Position numbers and translations under genes: made by a program. Shown here piece after piece: positions 21,130 through 30,339 of a DNA stretch of 64,000 bases. Source of the stretch: CAXBDP01 sp963974465 (lineage in GTDB: Bacteria; Bacteroidota; Bacteroidia; Cytophagales; Cyclobacteriaceae); NCBI GenBank assembly GCA_049340005.1, contig JBMPIY010000001.1; one strand, written 5' to 3'. Numbering within the stretch: position 1 is the first letter of the stretch; each line of letters starts with the position of its first letter. The notes beneath the pieces are model-generated. The model saw nothing but the letters and a program-made list of their open reading frames with translations, searched no databases and was not told the DNA's origin.

Positions 21130-24100
21130 TTACTCTCTTTTTTCTAAGTCAATCTTTATTGCATCTGGTCCTGCCAATTTCGCATTAATTTGGGCAAGTT
21201 CAGTTTCAATAAAGTCCTGCAACATTCTAGTTACCATTTTGGTATCTGCTTGCAATTCAACTATTCTTCCAACCTGCTGATCTGTAGGACGAGCTGTTGC
21301 TCCATCAATGGCATTCATGATAGCCATGATTTCCTCTCTCAGTCTAGGCTTCGTACGATAGGTCATGGAGTTTGGCGGTCTGCGTAACTCCTCATCCAAG
21401 TCAAGTACCTTTTGTAGAGCTGATTTCACATCACTAAGCACATTGCTGCGGTTTTCAATCGAGCCAGCTTCAAGACCTTTGTTCAGTTCGCCCAATTGCT
21501 CATTAATAGCTGTTGTCGCATTTATCATTTCATTGGCGGAACCAAGCAAAATCATAAACTCCTTTAAAGTTTGATCTTTTTGAGCATAATAGTTTGGCTG
21601 CAAATTGATACGAGGATCAGCTTTCACTTCAATTTTCACTGCTTGGCTTTGACCATTTGCAGTCAATTTAGCTGTATACATTCCAGGTGGCACTCTTGGA
21701 CCTGATGTAAATGAACCCCATCCAGTGGTAGGTGCTCCAGATAATGGCGTCGGACCATTGTATCTCAAATCCCAAATCACTCTATTGAGTCCAGCATCAC
21801 CTTTATCAAAGGTCAAATCTCTTACCAATTCACCTTTAGCATTGGTGATACTTACAGTTACATCTTCGCTTGGTTTATTCGCTAAATAGAAATTGATATA
21901 AGCACCAAATTCAGGGTTTGGAGCTCTATATACCTTTTCACCCAAATCCTCAATTTGTGTATAATAGTGCCATAATGTAGCTGGCTTTGGATCAAATACA
22001 TGCAGTGACTTGTTGCCAACATTATTGTAGTTTTCAAGTGCTTTCGCATCATCCAAAATCCAAATGCCACGACCGTGAGTTGCTACTACAATATCACTTT
22101 CTCTTTTCTGGAATTGTAAATCATGTACTGAAGCAGAAGGAAGATTGTTATTCATTTTTACCCAGTTTTTGCCATAGTCCCAGCTACCGTAAATTGCTGT
22201 TTCCATTCCGGCAACAAGGAAGTTTGGATTGTTAGGGTTTTGTCTAACTACACGTACATAATCATCTTCCGGCAAGCCATTTACAGCTTTCGTCCAAGTC
22301 TCACCAAAATCAGTCGTGATGAAAATATATGGTTTGAAATCGTCTAATCTGTGTTGATCAACCGCAATAAATGCTGTACCTGGCGTATGAACAGAAGCAT
22401 CTATTTTGCTGATCCATGAGAATGCCGGTAAGCCTGGGATTTTATCATTTAGCTTCGTCCAGGTTTTACCACCATCTTTCGTTAGTTGGATATTGCCATC
22501 ATCTGTACCTACCCAAATTACATTTTTATCTAGTGGAGATTCTGCAATTGCTAATATGGTACAATGGAATTCGGCTGCGGTGTTATCAGAATAGATTTCA
22601 CCACCAGAGGATTGTTGTTTGCTCTTATCGTTGGTCGTCAAATCAGGACTGATTTCCTCCCATGTATAACCTCTATCCGTAGAGCGGAAAAGTACGTTAC
22701 CACCGAAGTAAACGGTGTTTGGATCGTTAGGAGAAACGTGAATAGGAGAGTCCCAATTGAAGCGATACTTGTGATCGAAAATGGCATCACCTGCAGAACC
22801 AATGATTTTTGGATATGGGTGTATATTTCTAATATTACCATAGCGAGTATCCACGTGGAAGATCACACCGCCTTGTAAGTTGGAGTAAACTTCATGCTCT
22901 TCGCCCGGAATTGGCACAGCGTAATATCCATCACCTCCCGCTAATTTTCTCCAGTGGCGTTTCATGATACCAGCATTATCTAGCGAGTTGCTTGGGCCAT
23001 ACCAGGTACCATTATCTTGCAATCCACCATAAATATTATAAGGCTCTTTATCATCTAAGAATATCTGATAATACTGTGAAAGCACTACATTATTAATAAT
23101 ATCGAAAGTCTCACCACCATCAAATGATAGCTGATATCCACCGTCACTTCCACTGATTATTCTGTTGGAATTTGTTGGGTCAATCCAAAGTGCTTGGTGA
23201 TCTCCGTGAACGCTTCCACCAATTCTTTCGAAGGTTTTTCCTCCATCAACACTTTTTGAAAGCCTTCCGGATAAAGTGTAGAGCACATCAGGATTGTTTG
23301 GATCTACGCGTACATCTGAGTAGTAGAATGGACGGAAGTTCAAGTTTGGATCAGGATTTACCATGGTCCATTCTTCGCCTCTATTCTCAGATTTGAATAG
23401 AATACCAGCGTCTTTGAATTCGGTAATCATATACACGATATTCGGGCTGCTTTTAGAAACTGAAAAACCTATTCTAGCCATAGGCTGATCTGGTAATCCA
23501 TTCATGATTTTCTTCCAAGTTTCACCGCCATCAGTTGATTTGTAAGCAGCAGTTTGGTGGCCACCATCAGTAAATAACCAAGGCTTACGACGGAAATACC
23601 ACATGCCAGCATACAACACATCAGGATTGCCCGGCTCCATTGCTACATCGGAGCAACCGTGATCTTCATCAATGTGAAGTACTTTTTTCCAGTTTTTACC
23701 TCCATCAGTTGTTTTGAAAACACCTCTTTCTGGGTTTGGTCCCCATTCTCTACCCAAGGCACACACACAAGCCCAATCTGGGTTAGTAGGGTGCACAAGG
23801 ATTCGCTTAATACGCTCTGTTTTAGGAAGGCCACGATGATCCCACGTTTTGCCACCATCATCAGAACGATAGACGCCATTGCCATACTGCACACTATTAC
23901 GAGGGTCTCCCTCGCCAGTGCCAATATAAATGATATCAGTATTTGAAGGAGCAAGTCCGATCGCACCTACAGATAGTACTCGCTCATTTTGGAATAGCGC
24001 ATCGAATGTGACACCACCATTTGTTGTCTTGAAAATACCACCATCGGCACCTGCAAAATAGAAAGTGCTATAATCGCCTGGGATACCTGCTACATCGGTG

Positions 24101-24246
24101 ACTCTACCACCCATATTTGCTGGCCCAACGGATCGCCATTTCATGGATTTCATTGCCTCTTGAGGAGGAATGCTTTGTGCATTTATTAATGTACCTGAAA
24201 AAATCAGGATAATTAATGTGCACCATTTCATTGAATTTTTCAGCAT
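21130..24246 (-). CDS. Secreted sortilin/VPS10-like beta-propeller protein
   Basis: This 1038-aa protein has a signal peptide (cleavage probably after INA near residue 24). At least ten Asp-box/BNR-type repeats of the form K-[ST]-x-DGG-x-TW follow through residues 50-750, each with a preceding NPDVLYAG-like strand, forming one or two seven- to ten-bladed propellers as in VPS10/sortilin and exo-xyloglucanase relatives. The C-terminal 250 residues hold a beta-sandwich-like segment (VIWDLRYNGPTPLSG) and a helical tail. Proteins of this layout are common in Cytophagales and are often labelled glycosyl hydrolase, but the catalytic function is unproven. It is monocistronic, with its own terminator. 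Confidence 0.8.
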   Translation of the reverse strand: MLKNSMKWCTLIILIFSGTLINAQSIPPQEAMKSMKWRSVGPANMGGRVTDVAGIPGDYSTFYFAGADGGIFKTTNGGVTFDALFQNERVLSVGAIGLAPSNTDIIYIGTGEGDPRNSVQYGNGVYRSDDGGKTWDHRGLPKTERIKRILVHPTNPDWACVCALGREWGPNPERGVFKTTDGGKNWKKVLHIDEDHGCSDVAMEPGNPDVLYAGMWYFRRKPWLFTDGGHQTAAYKSTDGGETWKKIMNGLPDQPMARIGFSVSKSSPNIVYMITEFKDAGILFKSENRGEEWTMVNPDPNLNFRPFYYSDVRVDPNNPDVLYTLSGRLSKSVDGGKTFERIGGSVHGDHQALWIDPTNSNRIISGSDGGYQLSFDGGETFDIINNVVLSQYYQIFLDDKEPYNIYGGLQDNGTWYGPSNSLDNAGIMKRHWRKLAGGDGYYAVPIPGEEHEVYSNLQGGVIFHVDTRYGNIRNIHPYPKIIGSAGDAIFDHKYRFNWDSPIHVSPNDPNTVYFGGNVLFRSTDRGYTWEEISPDLTTNDKSKQQSSGGEIYSDNTAAEFHCTILAIAESPLDKNVIWVGTDDGNIQLTKDGGKTWTKLNDKIPGLPAFSWISKIDASVHTPGTAFIAVDQHRLDDFKPYIFITTDFGETWTKAVNGLPEDDYVRVVRQNPNNPNFLVAGMETAIYGSWDYGKNWVKMNNNLPSASVHDLQFQKRESDIVVATHGRGIWILDDAKALENYNNVGNKSLHVFDPKPATLWHYYTQIEDLGEKVYRAPNPEFGAYINFYLANKPSEDVTVSITNAKGELVRDLTFDKGDAGLNRVIWDLRYNGPTPLSGAPTTGWGSFTSGPRVPPGMYTAKLTANGQSQAVKIEVKADPRINLQPNYYAQKDQTLKEFMILLGSANEMINATTAINEQLGELNKGLEAGSIENRSNVLSDVKSALQKVLDLDEELRRPPNSMTYRTKPRLREEIMAIMNAIDGATARPTDQQVGRIVELQADTKMVTRMLQDFIETELAQINAKLAGPDAIKIDLEKRE

Positions 24247-24466
24247 GATTGAAATAGTTTAAGGTTATGGATAATAAGCTATTTCAAAGCCGATTGGAAA
24301 GCAAATAAAATGTGATGGGAGGATGAAATGACCAATATTTCGGAAGTGGAATTGAATTTTGACCAACAATATTTTGATCGATCAGTTATTTCTGGGGCCA
24401 GATATTTGAAGTATTTTCCAAGAAAGATGAAGGAGCTAGCAGGGTGTAGCTCAAAATTGGGCATAA

Positions 24467-24498
24467 AAAAAGGTGGAAACTTTCGAGTCCACCTTTTT
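24467..24498 (-). terminator. Terminator of the rpsF-rpsR-rplI operon
   Basis: Arms AAAAAGGTGGA (24467-24477) and TCCACCTTTTT (24488-24498) surround a 10-base loop, located 19 bp after the rplI stop. The A-run on the left reads as a T-run on the minus strand. Confidence 0.8.
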
Positions 24499-24516
24499 AA
24501 GAAATTTATATAGAAC

Positions 24517-24960
24517 TTAATCTGCTACTACGTCAAAAGGAATAGTAGATTTCACTTCTTTATGTAGATCGATTTCAACTTCGTAAGAACCTAAGAACTT
24601 AACTTCTGAGTTGAAAGCAATTTTCTTTCTGTCAATCTCAATACCTTTTTCTCTCAAAGCGTCAGAAATTTGAAGAGTTGTCACCGCTCCAAATATTTTA
24701 CCGCTTTCTCCAGCTTTAGCTTTGATAGTAAGCGATACTCCGTTCAGCTTGTCAGCGATATCTTGCGCATCTTGCTTAACTTTTTCTGCTTTGTGAGCTG
24801 CTTGTTTTACGTTTTCAGCTAACATTTTTCTGTTAGACTGATTTGCCAAAACTGCAAAACCTTGAGGGATTAGGTAATTACGACCATAACCAGGCTTTAC
24901 TGATATTACATCATTTTTATAGCCTAGCCCTTTGATGTCATCTTTAAGAATTACTTCCAT
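24517..24960 (-). CDS. rplI: 50S ribosomal protein bL9
   Basis: This 147-aa protein has the bL9 N-terminal domain MEVILKDDIKGLGYKNDVISVKPGYGRNYLIPQG (conserved GYGRNYLIP motif), a long connecting helix (about residues 41-75) and the C-terminal domain KAGESGKIFGAVTTLQISDAL. It binds 23S rRNA near the L1 stalk. It is the last gene of the rpsF-rpsR-rplI operon, followed by a terminator. Confidence 0.97.
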   Translation of the reverse strand: MEVILKDDIKGLGYKNDVISVKPGYGRNYLIPQGFAVLANQSNRKMLAENVKQAAHKAEKVKQDAQDIADKLNGVSLTIKAKAGESGKIFGAVTTLQISDALREKGIEIDRKKIAFNSEVKFLGSYEVEIDLHKEVKSTIPFDVVAD

Positions 24961-24990
24961 TGTGTTTCAAATTTTAAAAGGGTAGACAAA

Positions 24991-25242
24991 TTATTTCAAT
25001 GAATCAGTTACGTAAGGAAGCATACCCAAATGGCGCGCTCTCTTTACGGCAGTAGCTACTTTCTTTTGGAATTTAGCACTTGTACCTGTTAATCTTCTTG
25101 GAAGGATTTTACCTTGCTCATTTACAAATTTCAACAAGAAATCGCTGTCTTTGTAATCGATATACTTAATGCCATGCTTGCGAAAGCGGCAGTATTTCTT
25201 TTTGATTTCACTTCCGTGAATTGGTTCGTTTACGAGTGTCAT
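24991..25242 (-). CDS. rpsR: 30S ribosomal protein bS18
   Basis: This 83-aa protein has the family core YIDYKDSDFLLKFVNEQGKILPRRLTGTSAKFQKKVATAVKRARHLGMLPYV. The N-terminus has CRFRKHG with a single cysteine, so no zinc-binding set is present. It pairs with bS6 on the 30S platform. The start codon overlaps the rpsF stop by one base. Confidence 0.97.
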   Translation of the reverse strand: MTLVNEPIHGSEIKKKYCRFRKHGIKYIDYKDSDFLLKFVNEQGKILPRRLTGTSAKFQKKVATAVKRARHLGMLPYVTDSLK

Positions 25243-25604
25243 TATACTTTTTCCTCCTTAACTGCTTTTTTGTTAAAATCACCATTTCTTCTTCTTTTGT
25301 TGAAGTCAATTGCATGCTTATCACAAGCAACCGTCAAGAAACGAAGTACTTTCTCATCTCTGCGGAATTCAGTTTCCAACGCATTCACAATGTTCGTAGG
25401 AGCTGCGTACTCAAACAGATGATAAAAACCAGTTGATTTCTTTTGAATAGGGTAAGCTAGTTTGCGAAGTCCCCAGTTCTCGTCGTTCACGATTTCAGCG
25501 CCACGCTCTGTAAGCACTGTTTTGAATTTTTCAACGGCATCCTTCATCTGAGCGTCAGATAAAACGGGAGTTAAAATGAATACCGTTTCGTAATGATTGT
25601 TCAT
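25242..25604 (-). CDS. rpsF: 30S ribosomal protein bS6
   Basis: This 120-aa protein has the bS6 fold, with YETVFILTPVLSD at the N-terminus, NWGLRKLAYPIQKKSTGFYHLFEY in the middle and DEKVLRFLTVACDKHA near the end, plus a basic tail. It binds bS18 and 16S rRNA. It is the first gene of the operon; unlike in many bacteria no ssb or priB lies between rpsF and rpsR. Confidence 0.97.
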   Translation of the reverse strand: MNNHYETVFILTPVLSDAQMKDAVEKFKTVLTERGAEIVNDENWGLRKLAYPIQKKSTGFYHLFEYAAPTNIVNALETEFRRDEKVLRFLTVACDKHAIDFNKRRRNGDFNKKAVKEEKV

Positions 25605-25643
25605 AATTTAATTTAAAATTGAAAAGAATAATTTTTCGAGTCG

Positions 25644-25675
25644 CAAAAATAGCTATTTGTATTGATTATGCCAAA
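25644..25675 (-). promoter_or_regulatory. Promoter of rpsF-rpsR-rplI
   Basis: On the minus strand there is a -33 TTTG (complement at 25672-25675), a 20-bp spacer and a -7 TATTTTTG (complement at 25644-25651), matching the Bacteroidota TTTG / TAnnTTTG consensus. It lies 40 bp before the rpsF ATG. Confidence 0.6.
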
Positions 25676-25690
25676 AGCTACGACAAATAT

Positions 25691-26584
25691 TTACTTGATA
25701 ATAAAGCTTTGTCTGCCAAGTAGATAATCATCTTCGAATATAGAAATAGTGTATGAGCCAGGATCCAAATTGTTCATCCTGTCCAGTTCTATTTCAATTT
25801 TCATTTCATCGAGATCATAGTAAATGTCTTTTTTGGCGGTATAAAACTGCTCTAGTCCTTCGTACATAAATGTGCCTGAACCATGATTAATATCAAAAAC
25901 GACCTTATTTTCTGGGTTTTGTACCTGAACAAGGATGGTTTTGTTTTCGGGAATAGCTACGTAATTTGCTGCGATAGTAAATCGGACAATTAGCTTTTCA
26001 ATTTGTCTCTCACGCAAATCGGCACTTTCTGCGCCTCTTCTATTCACCCCAAAAAGAGAGATTTCCTGCGTTTTTAATCGACCAGCCAATCCTGCTTTTT
26101 CTTTTAGCTCTTCTTGCGCTTTTTCATATTCTGATACAGATTCTTCTAAGCGCTCTTTCTCAGTTTTTAAATCTACATTTTCGCTTGATAACACTCGTGT
26201 AGCCGTTTGTAAGGAATTTATCTCATTTTCCTTTTCTCTAATAGTGGCTTCAAAGGTTCTGATTCTTCTATTTAAATCAGTGATTTTTAAAAGGTTTATG
26301 GTATTGTTTTCTTGCAGGTTTGTAATTTCTTCTTCAAGCTCTTCCTTAATCTCAAGCAGCGTTTCAACCCTCCCGCCCAATCTGCGGATGTTTTCTATTT
26401 TCTCATCCAATTCGCGACTTATTACCAATAAGTCATTGCTTATATTGGCAACTACCAAGGCATTTTCATTTTTCTCCTCTATACGCTCAGTTTTTTCTTC
26501 ATTCAAATTGAAAAACAAATAAGCTATAACTAATGCTAAGGCTACATTTAAAATGAAGCTTATAATAAATTTCAAATCATTCAT
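25691..26584 (-). CDS. Membrane-anchored coiled-coil protein
   Basis: In this 297-aa protein an N-terminal TM segment (residues 6-25) is followed by a long coiled coil rich in Glu, Lys and Leu (about 28-175). A C-terminal beta-rich domain (190-297) carries KLIVRFTIAANYVAIPENKTILVQVQNP and SYTISIFEDDYLLGRQSF. The layout, one TM, coiled coil and an immunoglobulin-like or accessory domain, suits a periplasmic spacer or assembly protein, but the family has no known function that I recognise. It is a single gene. Confidence 0.6.
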   Translation of the reverse strand: MNDLKFIISFILNVALALVIAYLFFNLNEEKTERIEEKNENALVVANISNDLLVISRELDEKIENIRRLGGRVETLLEIKEELEEEITNLQENNTINLLKITDLNRRIRTFEATIREKENEINSLQTATRVLSSENVDLKTEKERLEESVSEYEKAQEELKEKAGLAGRLKTQEISLFGVNRRGAESADLRERQIEKLIVRFTIAANYVAIPENKTILVQVQNPENKVVFDINHGSGTFMYEGLEQFYTAKKDIYYDLDEMKIEIELDRMNNLDPGSYTISIFEDDYLLGRQSFIIK

Positions 26585-26671
26585 AGATGTTACCTTTATT
26601 AATAATTTTACAAAAATAGATCAAATACCAAGCTTTCACAAAGGTTTGGGAATTTTGGCAAATGCAATTAA

Positions 26672-27262
26672 ATGAACAAGAATAAACTAGACTCTAGCTA
26701 TTGGAGCGAGCGATACCGCAGCCAGCAGATTGGCTGGGATGCGGGAGGAATTACCATACCGCTAAAGGCATACTTCGATCAGCTGAAAAATAAGGATATT
26801 GAGATTTTGATTCCGGGCTGCGGTAATGGCTATGAAGCCGAATACCTGTTCAATAGTGGTTTTCGCAATGTTTGGGTAATTGATTTGGCCATTGAACCAT
26901 TGCAGAATTTGAAGCTTAGGTGCCCATCATTTCCAGAGAATCACTTGATCCAAGGAGATTTTTTTGAATTGGAAAAGCGCTTTGATTTGATTGTGGAGCA
27001 AACTTTTTTTTGTGCCTTGCCACTAACAATGCGCTCTGACTATGCCAAAAAGATGCATCAATTGTTGAAGCCCAATGGAAAATTGATGGGATTGCTTTTC
27101 AATTGTCCGCTCAATTTGGAATTCCCGCCTTATGGTGGTTCAGCTGAGGAGTACGAGAAATATTTTGCTCCATATTTTGAATTCGAGGTTTTTGATGAAG
27201 CTTATAATTCCATAAAACCGAGAGCAGGTAGAGAGCTATTTATCTTGCTTCGGAGAATCTGA
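26672..27262 (+). CDS. TPMT-family SAM-dependent methyltransferase
   Basis: This 196-aa protein has SSYWSERYRSQQIGWDAGGIT at the start and the SAM-binding motif I ILIPGCGNGYEAEYLF (about residues 45-60), then VWVIDLAIEPL (motif II Asp), QGDFFEL and DLIVEQTFFCALP. This pattern is that of the thiopurine/thiol S-methyltransferase family, whose bacterial members methylate thiols, halides or metalloids. It converges with and overlaps the next gene by 27 bp. Confidence 0.8.
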   Translation: MNKNKLDSSYWSERYRSQQIGWDAGGITIPLKAYFDQLKNKDIEILIPGCGNGYEAEYLFNSGFRNVWVIDLAIEPLQNLKLRCPSFPENHLIQGDFFELEKRFDLIVEQTFFCALPLTMRSDYAKKMHQLLKPNGKLMGLLFNCPLNLEFPPYGGSAEEYEKYFAPYFEFEVFDEAYNSIKPRAGRELFILLRRI

Positions 27263-28045
27263 TTGTCTGCGCAACTCCCAAACTTGTTGTGATTTGGGCA
27301 ATTCAGGATTGGTAAATATCAGCCCAATCTTAAAAAGATCAATACTAAGCTGAGCTTTTGGATGCTGGACGATTTCCTGCCAAGCTCTGTGCATACCACT
27401 TGACCAATGTATATCATCAAAAATCAAGATTGAATCGGCAGTTGAATTCGAAATTATTAGCTCGAAATATCTCTTGGTTGCTTCGTAAGTATGGTTTGCA
27501 TCGATATAAAAGAAGCTGCAATCCGCTTGCTTTTGCAATAATAGCGGGAGGGTTTGGTCGATATTCCCTTGGATGATTTGGATATCCAAATTGGGAAACT
27601 TATTGAAGTTACTTAGCGCTATTCTCGCAATTTCCGGACAACCTTCGAAGCTGATGGTTTTTGCATTTGGATTAGCTGAAGCAAGATACAGCGTATTTAT
27701 GCCAAGGGAAGTGCCTAGTTCTACAATAGTCGAAGGCTTGAAATGCTCAATTAGGTTGAAAATTGTCTCACTCCAAAAAGCCGTATTAAGACTGCTCTTC
27801 GCGATGCTGCTTATTTTACGTTTATTCGAAAGCTTCATTTTGCTTCCGGCGCCGAGGTCAGTTACTTCAATTGTTTGCTTATCCTCGCGTAGTTGTTTTC
27901 TGATTTTTTCTATCTCATCAAATGAAGCAGAATTCTTTTTTGCGAGAATTTGGTAGAGCTGAAATAAACTCGGACTGTGTAGAGACTGCTCATCAACAGC
28001 CTTTAGCCAATGCTGAATACGGTATTGGAGAACTTCAAAGGCCAT
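27236..28045 (-). CDS. Class I SAM-dependent methyltransferase (Methyltransf_24-like)
   Basis: In this 269-aa protein, after a helical N-terminal region, the Rossmann methyltransferase core shows motif I TIVELGTSLGINTLYLA, acidic motif II TISFEGCP and motif IV FFYIDANHTYEATKRYF, with a second aspartate pair in SILIFDDIHWSSGM. This resembles class I O-methyltransferases, substrate not evident. The ATG overlaps the apaG stop in a TAATG junction, so it is translationally coupled to apaG. Confidence 0.75.
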   Translation of the reverse strand: MAFEVLQYRIQHWLKAVDEQSLHSPSLFQLYQILAKKNSASFDEIEKIRKQLREDKQTIEVTDLGAGSKMKLSNKRKISSIAKSSLNTAFWSETIFNLIEHFKPSTIVELGTSLGINTLYLASANPNAKTISFEGCPEIARIALSNFNKFPNLDIQIIQGNIDQTLPLLLQKQADCSFFYIDANHTYEATKRYFELIISNSTADSILIFDDIHWSSGMHRAWQEIVQHPKAQLSIDLFKIGLIFTNPELPKSQQVWELRRQSDSPKQDK

Positions 28046-28431
28046 TAATTGAGCAAATGTGGAACAAACATGACGAATTCCGGTATTTGCACTTCAAATT
28101 GCTTTCCATCTACCAATCGCTCCATTACAAAATAGCCGTACATTTTGCCCATGCCTGAATGTAAATTACAACCGGAAACGTACTGATGTATTTGTCCACT
28201 TTCAAGTATGGGTTGTTGGCCAACGACTCCTTCGCCTTCTACCTCTCGCTTTGGCCAATTGGTATCGTGAATGTACCATTGTCTTCTGAGAAGCTGGATG
28301 GTGTTGTCACTATGATTTTCGATGGTTATCTTATAGGTAAAAACATGATGATTCTGAGCCGGGCTGGAATATTCAGCTTGGTACTCGGTTTCTACACTTA
28401 CTTTTATGCCATTTGTAATTTGCGTAACCAT
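28045..28431 (-). CDS. apaG: ApaG-family protein
   Basis: This 128-aa protein covers a whole ApaG domain: EYQAEYSSPAQNHHVFTYKITIENHSDNTIQLLRRQWYI, then the glycine motif GEGVVGQQPILESG and YVSGCNLHSGMGKMYGYF. ApaG is an immunoglobulin-like fold protein historically linked to cobalt and magnesium resistance and diadenosine tetraphosphate metabolism. It is the first gene of a two-gene unit with the following methyltransferase, and divergent from ung (75 bp between). Confidence 0.92.
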   Translation of the reverse strand: MVTQITNGIKVSVETEYQAEYSSPAQNHHVFTYKITIENHSDNTIQLLRRQWYIHDTNWPKREVEGEGVVGQQPILESGQIHQYVSGCNLHSGMGKMYGYFVMERLVDGKQFEVQIPEFVMFVPHLLN

Positions 28432-28506
28432 TTTAATCCCGATTATTGTATCCTAAAACTAGATTTACAGCTACTAAGTTTATCAGCGACAAAAGATATT
28501 TGAAAT

Positions 28507-29169
28507 ATGAATGTAAAAATAGCAGAATCGTGGAAGAACAAGCTAAATGATGAATTTAAAAAAGACTATTTCCTTCGTCTGGCCGAATTTGTGAAAGCTG
28601 AGTATAAAACTAAAACGGTTTATCCTCCAGGAAATGCCATTTTCAAAGCATTTGACGCTTGTCCATTCGATGATGTCAAAGTCGTAATTCTTGGACAAGA
28701 TCCATATCACGGGCCAGGTCAGGCGAATGGATTATGCTTTTCGGTAAAAAATGGAGTTCCTTTTCCGCCATCATTGGTTAATATTTTCAAAGAGATTAAG
28801 AACGATTTGGGAATTGAAATCCCAGCCAATGGAGATTTGGAGCGTTGGGCAAAGCAGGGAGTTTTGTTGCTAAATGCTACGCTCACGGTGCAAGCTCATC
28901 AAGCCGGTTCACACCAAAATAAAGGTTGGGAGACCTTCACTGATTCAGCCATTCGCCAATTGGCAGAGCAAAGAGAAAATCTAGTATTTATGCTCTGGGG
29001 AGCGTATGCACAAAAGAAGGGAAGCTTTATTGATAGACAAAAGCATTTGGTGCTCGAATCACCTCATCCATCTCCGCTTTCAGCTCATCGAGGTTTTTTT
29101 GGAAATGGCCATTTCAGTAAAACCAATGCTTATTTAAAGCAAAATGGGTTTACTGAAATAGCTTGGTAA
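28507..29169 (+). CDS. ung: Uracil-DNA glycosylase
   Basis: This 220-aa protein is family-1 UDG. The water-activating loop GQDPYHGPGQANGL (63-76, Asp65), the SFPPS-type loop PFPPSLVNIFKEI and the C-terminal leucine/His loop SPHPSPLSAHRGFFG are all present. It removes uracil from DNA to start base excision repair. It stands alone and converges closely (4 bp) with lepB. Confidence 0.96.
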   Translation: MNVKIAESWKNKLNDEFKKDYFLRLAEFVKAEYKTKTVYPPGNAIFKAFDACPFDDVKVVILGQDPYHGPGQANGLCFSVKNGVPFPPSLVNIFKEIKNDLGIEIPANGDLERWAKQGVLLLNATLTVQAHQAGSHQNKGWETFTDSAIRQLAEQRENLVFMLWGAYAQKKGSFIDRQKHLVLESPHPSPLSAHRGFFGNGHFSKTNAYLKQNGFTEIAW

Positions 29170-29173
29170 ATCC

Positions 29174-30250
29174 TTAACGGATGATATTAAATAGTCTTTC
29201 AAATCTGATTTTCTTGAAGAAACTTTCATTTGCATCTATGGACATCCAAATGAAAAGTGCTTTGCCGACAACGTGATCTTCAGGCACAAATCCCCAGAAT
29301 CTTGAGTCTTCAGAGTTGTGGCGATTGTCACCCATCATAAAGTAATAGTTCTGCTTGAAGGTATATTCTGTAATCGGCTGATCATCAATCCAAAGCTTAT
29401 CACCTTCAATACGGACATTTTCGTGGCCTTCGTATTTGGTGATCACCATTTCATATTTCACCAAATTCTCCTCGTTGATTTCAATCGTAATTCCTTCACC
29501 TGGAATCATTAATGGACCATAGTAATCCTCATTCCAATTGAAGCTTCGTGCACTTGGGAATATACGCGGATTTGCTTCGCCTTCAGGCCACTTATCTACC
29601 GTCACATTTTCAATAAATGGTAACGCCTTCAGTTGATCTGCAGTAGAGGGTAAAGAAGAAATCATATAGCCGCCAGGCAATGTTCTTGTTTCAGCCAAAC
29701 TGATATCGTACGAATTAAACACACGCTGATTAATCTGATCTTTGGTCTGTAGGAAATACCTAAATTGTAATTGTGGCGGAGTTTCTCCTAGCTCGCCGTT
29801 GATATACACTTGCATATCTTTAATCTCAATTACGTCGCCCGGCACAGCTACACAGCGCTTTATGTAATGGGTTTTCAAGTCGGTGGGGTGCTCGAATTCA
29901 ACTGGATAATTGAACACAACCACATCATTTCTTTTTACTTTTGACAAACCAGGGACTCTCCAAGATGGTAATTGAATCCAATCTAAATAAGAAGGAATTT
30001 CTGTTCCCCAAATATATTGATGAGTGAGAGGCACTTGTAATGGAGTTTGTGGTGTTCTTGCTCCATAATGCATTTTACTTACAAATAGGAAATCACCTAC
30101 TAGCAGGGATTTCTCCATAGATGGTGTAGGAATGGTGTATGCTTCTAAAAATAACCAACGGATAATGGTAGCGGCAATTACTGCAAATAAAATAGCGTCA
30201 AGCCATTCTCTTGCTGCCGACTTTTTCTTCTTGTTATTTTTTGTACTCAT
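29174..30250 (-). CDS. lepB: Signal peptidase I
   Basis: This 358-aa protein has an N-terminal TM segment (about residues 17-36) and then box B TPSMEKSLLVGDFL with the nucleophile Ser44. Box D THYIKRCVAVPGD has the general base Lys131, and box E GDNRHNSEDSRFWGFVP lies near residue 310. It cleaves signal peptides at the periplasmic face of the inner membrane. The family core is interrupted by a long insert (about 150-290), as is usual in Bacteroidota. It is the last gene of the minus-strand run that starts at 34096. Confidence 0.95.
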   Translation of the reverse strand: MSTKNNKKKKSAAREWLDAILFAVIAATIIRWLFLEAYTIPTPSMEKSLLVGDFLFVSKMHYGARTPQTPLQVPLTHQYIWGTEIPSYLDWIQLPSWRVPGLSKVKRNDVVVFNYPVEFEHPTDLKTHYIKRCVAVPGDVIEIKDMQVYINGELGETPPQLQFRYFLQTKDQINQRVFNSYDISLAETRTLPGGYMISSLPSTADQLKALPFIENVTVDKWPEGEANPRIFPSARSFNWNEDYYGPLMIPGEGITIEINEENLVKYEMVITKYEGHENVRIEGDKLWIDDQPITEYTFKQNYYFMMGDNRHNSEDSRFWGFVPEDHVVGKALFIWMSIDANESFFKKIRFERLFNIIR

Positions 30251-30339
30251 CTATTTCAAGTCTTAATTGGGTCTTTTTAATTTTTTACAACGATAAAGCT
30301 AAGGCTATTTGTTGAAAATGGTATCAATTAACAAGAAAA

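Noticed and set aside
22406..22878. Plus-strand open frames across the large propeller gene
   Set aside because: They are shadows of a gene with clear signal peptide and Asp-box repeats on the minus strand.
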